From GCA-2730975 sp964576585 (GTDB lineage Bacteria > Verrucomicrobiota > Verrucomicrobiia > Opitutales > Seribacteraceae): 44,736 nucleotides of DNA. The position numbers and the translations under genes were made by a program. Of this stretch, positions 25,610 to 33,277 are shown piece after piece. The stretch covers positions 1-44,736 of the forward strand of contig CAZNWO010000008.1 in NCBI GenBank assembly GCA_964576585.1, read 5' to 3'. The notes beneath the pieces were generated by a model. The model had not been told where the DNA came from. It searched no databases and worked only from the letters and a program-made list of their open reading frames with translations. The number at the start of each line of letters is the position of its first letter. The stretch's first letter is position 1.

Positions 25610-26584
25610 GTGGAGAACAAAGCCGAAACTTCTTTTCCTGATCCGGAAGCAGGGGGGTTCTTCAGGTTATCGCAGACCGACAAATCACTTTCCCTTCACT
25701 GGAAAAGTGGTTCACTAAAGTATCGCGACTTCGAGCTCCTGCGCGAGGGGGGAGTCGCCAAGCTTTATTCATGTTTCGACGAAAACCTGAGAAGACAAAT
25801 CGTCTACAAGACTTTACACGATCACCTCTCTAATGATGAAATCGAATGTCAGAGGTTTCTCCGTGAAGCTCGGGTAACGGCGAACATAGCTCACCCCGGC
25901 ACAGTTCCCGTCTATGAGCTTGGCCGAGATCGGAATGGAAATCTATTCTTCACAATGAAGAGAGTTCGAGGCCGAGACCTGAGGGAGATCATAAAGGCCC
26001 TTCAATCGGGAGACCTCAATAGCCAAAGAGCCTTTCCCCTCAAGACTCTTCTGGAAATTTTCCTACAGGTTTGCCGAACCTTGGCCCATACTCATTCCAA
26101 AGGAGTCATTCATCGAGACCTAAAGCCGGCCAATGTATTGACTGGAGAATTCGGAGCAACTTACTTGATCGATTGGGGCCTAGCCAAGGTATGGGGGGAA
26201 CCAGACCCAAGGCCGACGGGTACCCAGGAAAGCAACGACCCCACACTAACTCCACCAGGTCGACGCTACGGAACTCCTCTATACATGGCTCCGGAAGTTG
26301 CCAGGGGAGAATCTCATGTAGATGCGAGAACCGATGTTTTCGGGCTAGGACATATTCTTTTTGAAATCCTAACCCATCGACAGATAATTCAAGGACAAGA
26401 CATCAAGGAAGTTGAGACAAACTTGCTCGAGAAACCCTTTCCGACTCCCAGAGAACTGGCCCCGGACAAAGATATTCCTCTGCAGCTTGAAGAAATCTGC
26501 CTGAAAGCTCTTCAAAAAGACAGGCGTCAAAGGTATCCATCCGTAGACTCGATGATGGATGACCTCCTTGCTTACCTCGACTAG
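25610..26584 (+). CDS. Soluble Ser/Thr protein kinase
   Basis: A 324-residue Hanks-type kinase with an N-terminal extension of about 38 residues and no membrane helix or sensor domain. Catalytic elements: glycine-loop region LREGGVAKLYSC (44-55), Lys 67 (VYKTL), Glu 86 (REAR), HRDLKPAN (168-175, Asp 170), DWG at 188-190 in place of DFG, APE at 227-229 and Asp 242. DWG kinases are common in Planctomycetes and Verrucomicrobia and are expected to be active. The start is GTG at 25610; no ATG near the N-terminus would keep the glycine loop. The target is unknown. Confidence 0.9.
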   Translation: MENKAETSFPDPEAGGFFRLSQTDKSLSLHWKSGSLKYRDFELLREGGVAKLYSCFDENLRRQIVYKTLHDHLSNDEIECQRFLREARVTANIAHPGTVPVYELGRDRNGNLFFTMKRVRGRDLREIIKALQSGDLNSQRAFPLKTLLEIFLQVCRTLAHTHSKGVIHRDLKPANVLTGEFGATYLIDWGLAKVWGEPDPRPTGTQESNDPTLTPPGRRYGTPLYMAPEVARGESHVDARTDVFGLGHILFEILTHRQIIQGQDIKEVETNLLEKPFPTPRELAPDKDIPLQLEEICLKALQKDRRQRYPSVDSMMDDLLAYLD

Positions 26585-26609
26585 AAGCGATCCGACCTAA
26601 ACCGAGACG

Positions 26610-26648
26610 GCAAAAACAACAAGGGCCGACAGTTTCCTGCCGGCCCTT
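26610..26648 (-). terminator. Intrinsic terminator of glnII
   Basis: An 8-bp perfect stem (AAGGGCCG 26621-26628 with CGGCCCTT 26641-26648) and, on the minus strand, a following T-rich tract (GTTGTTTTTGC). It ends the leftward glutamine synthetase transcript and lies between it and the convergent kinase gene. The plus side lacks a T-run, so termination of the kinase transcript is less certain. Confidence 0.8.
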
Positions 26649-26671
26649 GAGAGAAGACTTAAAGCAAAAAA

Positions 26672-27688
26672 CTACGCAAGGGCCTTCTTGGTAGTCTTGA
26701 TAATGACGGCGGCAATCTTGTAGGGGTCTCCGTTGGAAGCAGGCCTACGATCCTCGAGACGCCCCTTCCAGCCCTCTTGGATCGTTGCAACAGGAATGCG
26801 AATCGATGCACCCCGGTCGGAAACTCCGTAACTGAACTTGTCAATCGACTGGGTTTCATGAAGCCCGGTTAGACGCTGATCGTTATCTGCCCCATAAACC
26901 GCAATATGCTCGGAAATGTTATTTGCAAACTCTTCGCAAATCTTTGTATGAATCTCTTCACCTCCGGGATCACGCATTGCGCCACAAGAGAAATTAGCGT
27001 GCATGCCTGATCCGTTCCAATCGCCCTTGACCGGTTTCGGATGCCAATCCACGGCAACTCCATACTTTTCGGCTGTACGCTCGAGCAAGTAGCGGGCTGC
27101 CCAAATCTGGTCTCCGCATTCAGCGGCGCCCTTTGTGAAAATCTGGAACTCCCATTGCCCTGCCATTACCTCAGCGTTAATGCCCTCAACGTTGAGTCCG
27201 GCCTCAAGGCAATAGTGCAAGTGCTCGTCGACAATGTCTCGCCCATAGGTATTCCTTGCCCCTACCGAGGTATAATAGGGACCTTGGGGTGCGGGAAAGC
27301 CGTTCTTGGGGAAGCCCAAAGGCAAATTGGTTTCAGGATCAATGAGGGTATATTCCTGCTCGAGACCAAACCAGAAGTCGTTGTCCTCGTCTTGGATGGT
27401 GGCGCGACCATTGGACTCGTGGGGAGTGCCGTCAGCATTCAGAACTTCACACATCACGAGCCATCCGTTGCCTCCGAAACGATCCGGGTCCGGGTAAACC
27501 GCAGCAGGTTGCAGCAGGCAATCCGAATCATTACCTTCGGCCTGTTCCGTGGAAGAACCGTCGAAAGACCATTGCTTCGCATCGGAAAGGTTGCCGCTGA
27601 AGTCATCGACAATCATGGTTTTACTTCTGAGGCTCTGGGTTGGCTTGTAGCCGTCGAGCCAAATGTATTCTAGCTTATGTTTGCTCAT
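26672..27688 (-). CDS. glnII: Glutamine synthetase, type II (eukaryote-like)
   Basis: A 338-residue GSII, which makes glutamine from glutamate, ammonia and ATP. Short length, start MSKHKLEYIWLDG, WSFDGSSTEQA, GLEQEYTL (metal-binding Glu), NGSGMHANFS and EDRRPASNGDPY identify type II rather than the 470-residue bacterial type I. Type II enzymes are not adenylylated at the GSI tyrosine, so control is probably at transcription. A candidate sigma-54 promoter lies about 150 bases upstream and an intrinsic terminator follows. No good Shine-Dalgarno sequence precedes the ATG. Confidence 0.95.
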   Translation of the reverse strand: MSKHKLEYIWLDGYKPTQSLRSKTMIVDDFSGNLSDAKQWSFDGSSTEQAEGNDSDCLLQPAAVYPDPDRFGGNGWLVMCEVLNADGTPHESNGRATIQDEDNDFWFGLEQEYTLIDPETNLPLGFPKNGFPAPQGPYYTSVGARNTYGRDIVDEHLHYCLEAGLNVEGINAEVMAGQWEFQIFTKGAAECGDQIWAARYLLERTAEKYGVAVDWHPKPVKGDWNGSGMHANFSCGAMRDPGGEEIHTKICEEFANNISEHIAVYGADNDQRLTGLHETQSIDKFSYGVSDRGASIRIPVATIQEGWKGRLEDRRPASNGDPYKIAAVIIKTTKKALA

Positions 27689-27730
27689 TTTTTTGTAATA
27701 AAAGGAAGAATTCGAACTCTCCCTTACTGT

Positions 27731-27736
27731 GTTATA
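27731..27736 (-). promoter_or_regulatory. Possible alternative -10 element for glnII
   Basis: TATAAC on the minus strand, 43 bases before the glnII start. No convincing -35 element stands at the right distance, so this is a weak alternative to the sigma-54-like site further upstream. Confidence 0.2.
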
Positions 27737-27838
27737 CGGTTAGCTTGATTTCAACTTGCGAAATCCGCGACAAACAGACTCTTTCAGACTGCATGAACAC
27801 GGGGTTGTTTAGAGAAAATTGCATATGGAAATCTAGGT

Positions 27839-27854
27839 AGCATCTCACGCGCCA
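27839..27854 (-). promoter_or_regulatory. Candidate sigma-54 (RpoN) promoter of glnII
   Basis: On the minus strand TGGCGCG-N4-ATGCT matches the sigma-54 consensus TGGCACG-N4-TTGCW except for one base in each half, and keeps the required GG-N10-GC spacing. A transcript would begin near 27827, leaving a leader of about 140 bases before glnII. Glutamine synthetase genes are classic sigma-54 targets. No enhancer-binding protein or rpoN is in the window. The rest of the 233-base intergenic region holds only a direct repeat of CAGACT (27775-27790). Confidence 0.4.
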
Positions 27855-27921
27855 AGAAGGTTTTCGCTCAATTTCTGAATGATTTCTTAACATCCGGGGT
27901 AAAAATCCTAGGACTTACATA

Positions 27922-28494
27922 CTAATTCAAACCCGGATCGTCAGGAGCATCGGCAAGAAAACGAAGCTCGTCGCTGACGGAACCAAGCACATTCTTCCAC
28001 ACCACTTGCTTGTCCTCCAAGCGAGCGAAGAGTTCCTTGTCCAAGTTGGAGACAACCCAAGCATTCTCCTCGAGCTCGTTCTCCAACTGTCCGGGCGACC
28101 ATCCGGAATGACCCACGAAACAAGCGATCCGAACCTTGGGGTTATCCGTCTTGAGTTGTTCGGCTTTATCCATGTCTATACCGAAATAGAGCTTGAAGGA
28201 ATTTGGTGAGTCCAGCCACTCCCACGCGGCGATAATAAGTTTTTCCTTCTCGACGGGTCCTCCTTCAAAAACTGGTGTGTTACCAAAGGACTTATCGGCA
28301 AAAGACGAATCCAAGTCAGATAGTTTCTGGCCAAGGGGACGATTGAGAATCACTCCAAGGGTTCCCTGATCCTCGGAATGAGCAGACAAGAACACGATTG
28401 TCTTATTGAAATTGGGATCCGTAAGGCTTGGGTGAGAGAGAAGGATCGAACCCGACAACGTTGTCTTGGGCGTGTGACGATCTGTGAATTTCAT
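27922..28494 (-). CDS. YqgE/AlgH family protein
   Basis: A 190-residue member of the YqgE/AlgH family, cytosolic and of poorly defined role. Seen are GSILLSHPSL near the N-terminus, GTLGVILNRPLG (about 44-55), VFEGGPV and the hallmark GHSGWSPGQLENEL. The start at 28494 gives the usual family length of about 187. The frame extends to 28587 but would add 31 residues that cross the terminator of the gene upstream. The ribosome site is weak. Confidence 0.9.
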   Translation of the reverse strand: MKFTDRHTPKTTLSGSILLSHPSLTDPNFNKTIVFLSAHSEDQGTLGVILNRPLGQKLSDLDSSFADKSFGNTPVFEGGPVEKEKLIIAAWEWLDSPNSFKLYFGIDMDKAEQLKTDNPKVRIACFVGHSGWSPGQLENELEENAWVVSNLDKELFARLEDKQVVWKNVLGSVSDELRFLADAPDDPGLN

Positions 28495-28567
28495 GGGAGG
28501 GACTTTCGAAGGCTTAATTTCGACTGACTTAGCAAAAAAGCAAGCTTTTGTTTGACCGAGCAAGTAC

Positions 28568-28601
28568 AAAAAAGGCGCATTAACCAAATGGTCAATGCGC
28601 C
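28568..28601 (-). terminator. Intrinsic terminator of the cytochrome c gene
   Basis: GGCGCATT (28574-28581) pairs perfectly with AATGCGCC (28594-28601), with three further inner pairs (ACC/GGT) and an AAAT loop. On the minus strand it is followed directly by six T. It is placed 37 bases after the cytochrome stop and separates it from the algH-type gene. Confidence 0.9.
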
Positions 28602-28637
28602 GTGGTGAAATTAAAGTGTCAGAAAGCTCCGAACTAA

Positions 28638-29051
28638 TCAGCCCTTACGCTTGAGAACAACGCCGGGTGCCCACTTGGCGCCGGCATCAATCCACTCCTT
28701 GATGATCTTTTGCTGGGCAGGGGTAAGAGGGTCTCCCTTGGGCGGCATAATATCATCGTGATCCTCTTCAAGAGTAATTCGTTTATAAAGCTCGCTTTTG
28801 ACGGCGCTCCCAGGAACTACTCCGGCTTCCTCGGAATCACCTGCCTTGACGATGTTTTCACGGGTATCCACCCTGTAACCACCCTTAGGCTTACGAAGTC
28901 GAGAACCTTTCTTGTAGGGGGCGGCGTGGCAATCAATGCAACGCTCCTGCAGAATGGGCAACACGTCCTTCTTGAAGTCGGGTGCGGCATTAAGGCCAAC
29001 GGCGGTAAAACCGAAGGCTAAAACATTGAGTAAGGAAATTTTGGTATTCAT
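28638..29051 (-). CDS. Small exported cytochrome c (single haem, planctomycete type)
   Basis: A 137-residue protein with a signal peptide (about 1-22) and one covalent haem site, CIDCH (Cys 38, Cys 41, His 42), plus the likely distal methionine Met 102 in DIMPP. DFKKDVLPILQERC and LTPAQQKIIKEWIDAGA are typical of the short cytochrome domain found in Planctomycetes and Verrucomicrobia, often fused to DUF1549/DUF1553 proteins. Here it stands alone. It could carry electrons in the periplasm. The ATG at 29051 is used; an upstream TTG would add four residues. Confidence 0.88.
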   Translation of the reverse strand: MNTKISLLNVLAFGFTAVGLNAAPDFKKDVLPILQERCIDCHAAPYKKGSRLRKPKGGYRVDTRENIVKAGDSEEAGVVPGSAVKSELYKRITLEEDHDDIMPPKGDPLTPAQQKIIKEWIDAGAKWAPGVVLKRKG

Positions 29052-29144
29052 GATAAATATCAATAGAACAAGAATTCCACATTAAGACAAATACAAACGC
29101 ACGGGAAGCATTCCAAAGAATGCCCGAGAACGCTGAAAAAAAGC

Positions 29145-29501
29145 TTATGCTGCGGAGGCGACTTCCGTGGCGACCGGAACTTCGGGTTCGGTTGACGGTT
29201 GATCAGAGGAAACAACATCTTTCGAAGTCGCATCGTCGACGGAAACCACTCCGGGTTCATCGGGAGGAGCGGTTGCTTCAGCGTCTCCCCACTGCTCGTC
29301 GTACAATGCCTTCAGATGAGTAAAAACCTCTACGATCGACTTGTCCTCCTCAATCTCGAACAACTTCAGGATGAGCTCCTTGTTGTTCATGAGGTTGAGC
29401 CTCTTACCAAGGGTTTCCATTCCCCGGTAACTGTTGATGACTTCTCGGGCTTCCTCTTGTTTGGAAAGAATTCGTTTAGCTTCTCGATAATTTAATGACA
29501 T
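29145..29501 (-). CDS. Unknown acidic two-part protein
   Basis: A 118-residue protein of no recognised family. Residues 1-70 are charged and look mostly helical (REAKRILSKQEEAREVINSYRG, then KELILKLFEIEEDKSIVEVFTHL). Residues 72-118 are low-complexity, rich in Asp, Glu, Pro, Ser, Thr, Val and Ala, and probably disordered. There is no signal peptide. It is the middle gene of three leftward genes with roughly 95-base gaps. Confidence 0.55.
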   Translation of the reverse strand: MSLNYREAKRILSKQEEAREVINSYRGMETLGKRLNLMNNKELILKLFEIEEDKSIVEVFTHLKALYDEQWGDAEATAPPDEPGVVSVDDATSKDVVSSDQPSTEPEVPVATEVASAA

Positions 29502-29596
29502 GTGTAAAGTTGGATTGGATTTACTGGGAGTACGTTCGAAAACCTTTCTTGAGACTGGGCGAACAGAGTCAAGCAACTAAACAAAAAAAGTACATA

Positions 29597-29824
29597 TCAA
29601 TCTCCCAAGATGGGCAATCCCGCACGAAAAAGAGCTGTACCCAGCCAAACAACAAGAGCCGCATAAAAAAGCCCGAAGGTCTTGGTAACCGGAAATATAC
29701 GAGAATAGCGACCGAACTTGGCCTCATACCACTCCTGGCCCATCCACGCCACCAAGTTAAAGCCGGCGCAATCCACAACGATCAACCACCAAGCAATCGT
29801 TTCAAACCAAACCGAGAAAATCAT
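29597..29824 (-). CDS. Small two-helix membrane protein, unknown
   Basis: A 75-residue very hydrophobic protein with two predicted membrane helices (about 4-24, tryptophan-rich, and 51-70) joined by a basic loop (AKFGRYSRIFPVTK). No family is recognised. Its composition, charge distribution and start at an ATG argue for a real gene. It ends just before the assembly gap on its upstream side, so its promoter may be lost. Confidence 0.55.
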   Translation of the reverse strand: MIFSVWFETIAWWLIVVDCAGFNLVAWMGQEWYEAKFGRYSRIFPVTKTFGLFYAALVVWLGTALFRAGLPILGD

Positions 29825-29866
29825 CTTGAATTGCAATCAAACACTTTTGGTACTCCACTTGACAAT

Positions 29867-29966
29867 NNNNNNNNNNNNNNNNNNNNNNNNNNNNNNNNNN
29901 NNNNNNNNNNNNNNNNNNNNNNNNNNNNNNNNNNNNNNNNNNNNNNNNNNNNNNNNNNNNNNNNNN
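29867..29966. other. Assembly gap (100 N)
   Basis: Exactly 100 unknown bases, the usual placeholder for a scaffold gap of unknown size. It removes the 5' end of the serine protease gene and possibly the promoter of the small membrane protein. Confidence 0.99.
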
Positions 29967-30749
29967 GCCTGCCACGTAATCCGAAAGAAGAGCAACCGAT
30001 ATGAGGCTCTATCTCCCACCATTGGTCGACACCCCCTAAAGCTGATCTGCACGGATCGTTCAAATGACTTGGCTCTCCTCTCCCTCCCGAGCAAAGAAGA
30101 AAAATATCCGTTTCTGAAGGTGTCGAGAAACATTCCGCCCGAAGGCAAGCCATGTTATTTGCTGGGCTCTCCGATCTTCAGGCACAACCTCCTGCTGACA
30201 GGTCACGTAGCCCGAAGAAAAGTCGGGTTCGAATGGTATGACGATGGCTTCGCGGGGACCTTTGCCATTGCAGGAATAGGCGCAGGAGGAACCTCAGGCG
30301 GTCCATGGCTGAACGCCAAGGGAGAGATAATAGGAGTTCAGGTTGCGTCCATGACCCTTGGTGAGGCGCACCAAGGAGTGGCTTCCGCCATACCGCCGCA
30401 GGCCATCCTTGCCTTAATGGAGTCGAGGAAAACGGTTGTTGCCCCAACCATGCAAGCCGCCGTCGAGGAAATATGGGGCCAATCACCCGAGTTCTTGGAA
30501 AAACTCAAGGCGGACACAAGAGGTCTAGTGCTTAGACAGGTGGCCAAGGGAGGCATTGCAGCCAAGGCGGGGTTGAAGGACGAGGAGATCATCCTTAAGG
30601 CAGGCAAGGACAAGATTTACGAACGCATCGAGCCTTTTATCAAAATGCTAAGAAGCAAAAAGCCCGGAGACAGCTTGAAGCTGGTCGTTGGCGACTCCAA
30701 GGGAGATCGCAAACGAGAAGTGACGTTGAAGCTGGCGGGGCTGAAGTAA
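29967..30749 (+). CDS. Trypsin-like serine protease with PDZ domain (5' end missing)
   Basis: The last 260 codons of an HtrA/DegP-like protease. Just after the gap, ACHVI probably holds the catalytic His. NDLALLSL contains the Asp, and GAGGTSGGPWLN the Ser. A PDZ domain follows (GLVLRQVAKGGIAAKAGLKDEEIILKAG, about 190-220 of the visible part), with the usual KPGDSLKLVV end. The signal peptide and first strand are lost in the gap. It probably degrades or checks proteins outside the cytoplasm. It is convergent with the sugar isomerase gene (36 bases between stops). Confidence 0.85.
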   Translation, partial: ACHVIRKKSNRYEALSPTIGRHPLKLICTDRSNDLALLSLPSKEEKYPFLKVSRNIPPEGKPCYLLGSPIFRHNLLLTGHVARRKVGFEWYDDGFAGTFAIAGIGAGGTSGGPWLNAKGEIIGVQVASMTLGEAHQGVASAIPPQAILALMESRKTVVAPTMQAAVEEIWGQSPEFLEKLKADTRGLVLRQVAKGGIAAKAGLKDEEIILKAGKDKIYERIEPFIKMLRSKKPGDSLKLVVGDSKGDRKREVTLKLAGLK

Positions 30750-30785
30750 AAGCGAAGCCCCTCCCTGCCCCGGCAAAACCTTGGT

Positions 30786-31811
30786 TCAGGAATGGGCGTC
30801 GGCAACGTCAATCATTGCCTGTAGAATGACGTTCCAAGTATCCGGGTTCTGCAAAGTGGCGTTGGGGAACATGCAACCGTCCCAGCAAATGTGCTCGATG
30901 CCGCGATCAGCATAGTCCTTTAGCCAATAGCCGGCGCAACGGGTGATGTCCAGTTTACCGTTGGGATCGTCGGCGGGACAATGCTTACCGGTCTTGTCGT
31001 GACTGCCTGCACCGTGCACTTCACCATCATTTTGGGCGACGTGAAAGTCAATGGTCCAAGGGCGGAGCTTGTCGGTCATTTGCTCGTAGGCAGCGTAAAA
31101 CTCATCATCCGAACAACCTTCCTGAATGAGTGCGTGCTCAGGCGCGTTGTACCCTAGAGTGTAAAGGTAAGTATGAGCCAAGTCGGCCTGAAAACCAAGG
31201 GTCTCGGGCATCCCGACGCCTTCAAGGAGATCAAGCATGTCCTTCCAGCTGTGCATGCCTGCCCAGCAAATCTCACCTTCCGCAGCCAAACGTTCACCGT
31301 GGTCAGAAGCGATCCGGGCAGCCTCCTTAAACGTCTCGACGATTGTCGCAGTGTTGGCGGCAGCGTCCTCGCGCCATTTTTCGACGCCGAATTCGGCGGA
31401 GTCGATACGGATGACGCCTCTCTTCCGAGCTCCATGATCATTAAATACCTTGGCGATTCTGCAGGCCATCTTGACTGCATCGAGAAACTTGTCCCGTTGT
31501 TCACTCGTACCCATGGCGGAATCACCCACCGTGCCGGGCCAAACGGGCGCCACCAGCGAACCGATGTCGAATCCCTTGCCTGTAATCAAGTCGGCGATAC
31601 CCTTAAGTTCATCGTCCGAAGCTTCGGGGTTCGTATGAGGCAGAAAGAGGAAGTAGTCTATGCCGTCGTACTTGCGACCACCCACCTCTGCAGCTGCGGT
31701 GAAGTCCAGCATGTCCTCCAGACTGATGGGAGGTTCCTGTCCCTCCTCGTCTCCTTTGCCCACAAGTCCGGGCCACATGGCGTTGTGAAGTTTAAGCGAA
31801 GAATTGCTCAT
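30786..31811 (-). CDS. Xylose-isomerase-like TIM-barrel sugar isomerase/epimerase
   Basis: A 341-residue protein of the sugar phosphate isomerase/epimerase (AP endonuclease 2-like) fold. Metal-ligand candidates are GEICWAGMH, FQADLAHTY, DFHVAQNDG and ICWDGCM, spaced as in this barrel. No signal peptide is seen, so it acts in the cytosol, probably on a free or phosphorylated sugar, but the substrate is unknown. AAAGGA lies about 7 bases before the ATG, one of the few strong ribosome sites in the window. It is divergent from the thioredoxin gene with 181 bases between; that stretch holds A-rich tracts and no clear promoter. Confidence 0.82.
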   Translation of the reverse strand: MSNSSLKLHNAMWPGLVGKGDEEGQEPPISLEDMLDFTAAAEVGGRKYDGIDYFLFLPHTNPEASDDELKGIADLITGKGFDIGSLVAPVWPGTVGDSAMGTSEQRDKFLDAVKMACRIAKVFNDHGARKRGVIRIDSAEFGVEKWREDAAANTATIVETFKEAARIASDHGERLAAEGEICWAGMHSWKDMLDLLEGVGMPETLGFQADLAHTYLYTLGYNAPEHALIQEGCSDDEFYAAYEQMTDKLRPWTIDFHVAQNDGEVHGAGSHDKTGKHCPADDPNGKLDITRCAGYWLKDYADRGIEHICWDGCMFPNATLQNPDTWNVILQAMIDVADAHS

Positions 31812-31992
31812 CTCGATTTCCTTTGGGTGATAGGGTTTGCAAGTGTTGAGGGTGGATATAAGAGCGAGAAAAAAAAACTGCGAGCAAGAAAAAAACGCCG
31901 AATAGCTTGCTTTCAGGCAACAGAAAGCTTAGCAAAGAGGGTCAACACCTATAGGATTGCAATCAATTTGATCATCTAGAGGAGAAAACATC

Positions 31993-33207
31993 ATGAAAAA
32001 TTTCATAATAGCCTTATTTTTGTCGAGCACACTTAGCTTGTCGGCGGAACTCCGAACCTGGACGAGCACGAAAGGCTCCACCTTGGAAGCCGAATTGGTC
32101 GACTTTGCAAACCGTACGGTCGTCCTCAAGTCAAGCGCCGGAAGAAGGATAACCCTAAGTCTGGACAAACTCTCCGAGGAAGACCAGTTGATCGTCACCG
32201 AATGGGCAAGCAAGCAAAAGAATACCAAAACCGCCAAACCTGCTGAAAAAGAATCCGCGTCAAGCGAACTCAGACCGGGTCTGGCAGAATTGCTTCCAGA
32301 AACAATCCTTGATTCCAAAGGCAAGGAAGTTTCCCGAAACCAATTGGCGGGCAAGGTAGTGGGATTCTACTTTTCCGCTCATTGGTGCCCCCCATGCCGA
32401 ACCTTCACCCCGCGACTGGTTGAATTCAGGGATGAATACAAAGACCAGTTCGAGGTGGTATTCGTTAGCTCCGACCGTAGCCCGCAAGCTCAAATGGACT
32501 ACATGCAGGAGGCAAACATGAAATGGTTCACCCTGCCCCATCGTTCTCAAGCCGGCAACCTTTTGGCCAAGAAGTACGGCATAAGGGGCATTCCCTCGCT
32601 CATCATTGTCTCGCCAGAGGGTGAAACGATTACGAAGGAAGGAAGAGGACAAGTGTCCGGCAACCCCAAGGGTGCAATCGCCTCTTGGACCAAGTCGGAA
32701 ACTTCCACCGCCACCTCATCAACCGATTCCGCTGGAAGCCCTTCCGGCCCCAAAGGAGGAGTTGCGGGCAAGCTGGAACAGGGCTTGGCCGAACTCTTGC
32801 CCGAAGAACTTCTCGACGCAAAGGGCAAAAAGGTTTCACAAGAAGCACTTGCGGGCAAAATGGTCGGATTCTACTTTTCCGCCCATTGGTGCCCCCCATG
32901 CAGAACGTTTACGCCTCGATTGGTTGAATTTCGAGACGACAACAAGGATGAATTCGAGATCGTCTTCGTAAGTTCCGACAAGAGCCCGCAAGCCCAGATG
33001 GACTACATGAAGGAAACGAACATGAAATGGCTCACGCTTCCACACCGTTCCAAGGCGGCCAACAAATTGAAGAGCAAATACGGCATTCGCGGCATTCCTG
33101 CTCTTGTGATCGTCGCACCCAACGGGGAAACCATTACCAAGGATGGACGAGGTCATGTCTCGGGCAATCCTCGCGGAGCATTGGCTTCATGGAGAAAATC
33201 CATCTGA
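31993..33207 (+). CDS. Secreted SHD1 plus tandem thioredoxin-like protein
   Basis: A 404-residue protein with a signal peptide (about 1-18), an SHD1-type beta domain (RTWTSTKGSTLEAELVDF ... LDKLSEEDQ, 20-70), a linker, and two nucleoredoxin/TlpA-like thioredoxin domains (93-235 and 261-403). Each carries the WCPPC active site (131-135 and 299-303), a VFVSSD strand and the GIRGIP cis-proline loop. By hand alignment the two copies agree at about 111 of 143 positions without gaps. Both sites are intact, suggesting thiol-disulfide exchange outside the cytoplasm. SHD1 is common in Planctomycetes and Verrucomicrobia. GGAG precedes the ATG by about eight bases. The propeller gene follows after 70 bases. 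Confidence 0.9.
   Translation: MKNFIIALFLSSTLSLSAELRTWTSTKGSTLEAELVDFANRTVVLKSSAGRRITLSLDKLSEEDQLIVTEWASKQKNTKTAKPAEKESASSELRPGLAELLPETILDSKGKEVSRNQLAGKVVGFYFSAHWCPPCRTFTPRLVEFRDEYKDQFEVVFVSSDRSPQAQMDYMQEANMKWFTLPHRSQAGNLLAKKYGIRGIPSLIIVSPEGETITKEGRGQVSGNPKGAIASWTKSETSTATSSTDSAGSPSGPKGGVAGKLEQGLAELLPEELLDAKGKKVSQEALAGKMVGFYFSAHWCPPCRTFTPRLVEFRDDNKDEFEIVFVSSDKSPQAQMDYMKETNMKWLTLPHRSKAANKLKSKYGIRGIPALVIVAPNGETITKDGRGHVSGNPRGALASWRKSI
32269..32697 (+). repeat. Intragenic repeat, copy 1 (thioredoxin domain)
   Basis: First of two 429-base units within the tandem thioredoxin gene. The core around WCPPC is nearly identical in DNA, with many differences at third codon positions, so the duplication is real and not an assembly doubling. 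Confidence 0.85.
32773..33201 (+). repeat. Intragenic repeat, copy 2 (thioredoxin domain)
   Basis: Second unit, joined to the first by a 25-codon Ser/Thr/Gly/Pro-rich linker that has no counterpart elsewhere in the protein. Confidence 0.85.
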
Positions 33208-33277
33208 CCAAGCCATAGCAGGCATACATCGTCGGAAACTGAAAGGCTCGAAGTCATAAAGATCTAGAGTCAAGCGC

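Noticed and set aside
27041..27673. A 210-codon plus-strand frame
   Set aside because: Antisense to glnII; a shadow of its codon bias.
30737..30761. A 6-bp GGGGCT/AGCCCC stem at the protease stop
   Set aside because: Short stem and no T-run; not a credible terminator.
31903..31932. A 6-bp GCTTTC/GAAAGC hairpin upstream of the thioredoxin gene
   Set aside because: Too short in an A-rich region to distinguish from chance.
31173..31979. A 268-codon plus-strand frame
   Set aside because: Opposite the TIM-barrel isomerase, which has clear metal-site motifs and a strong ribosome site.
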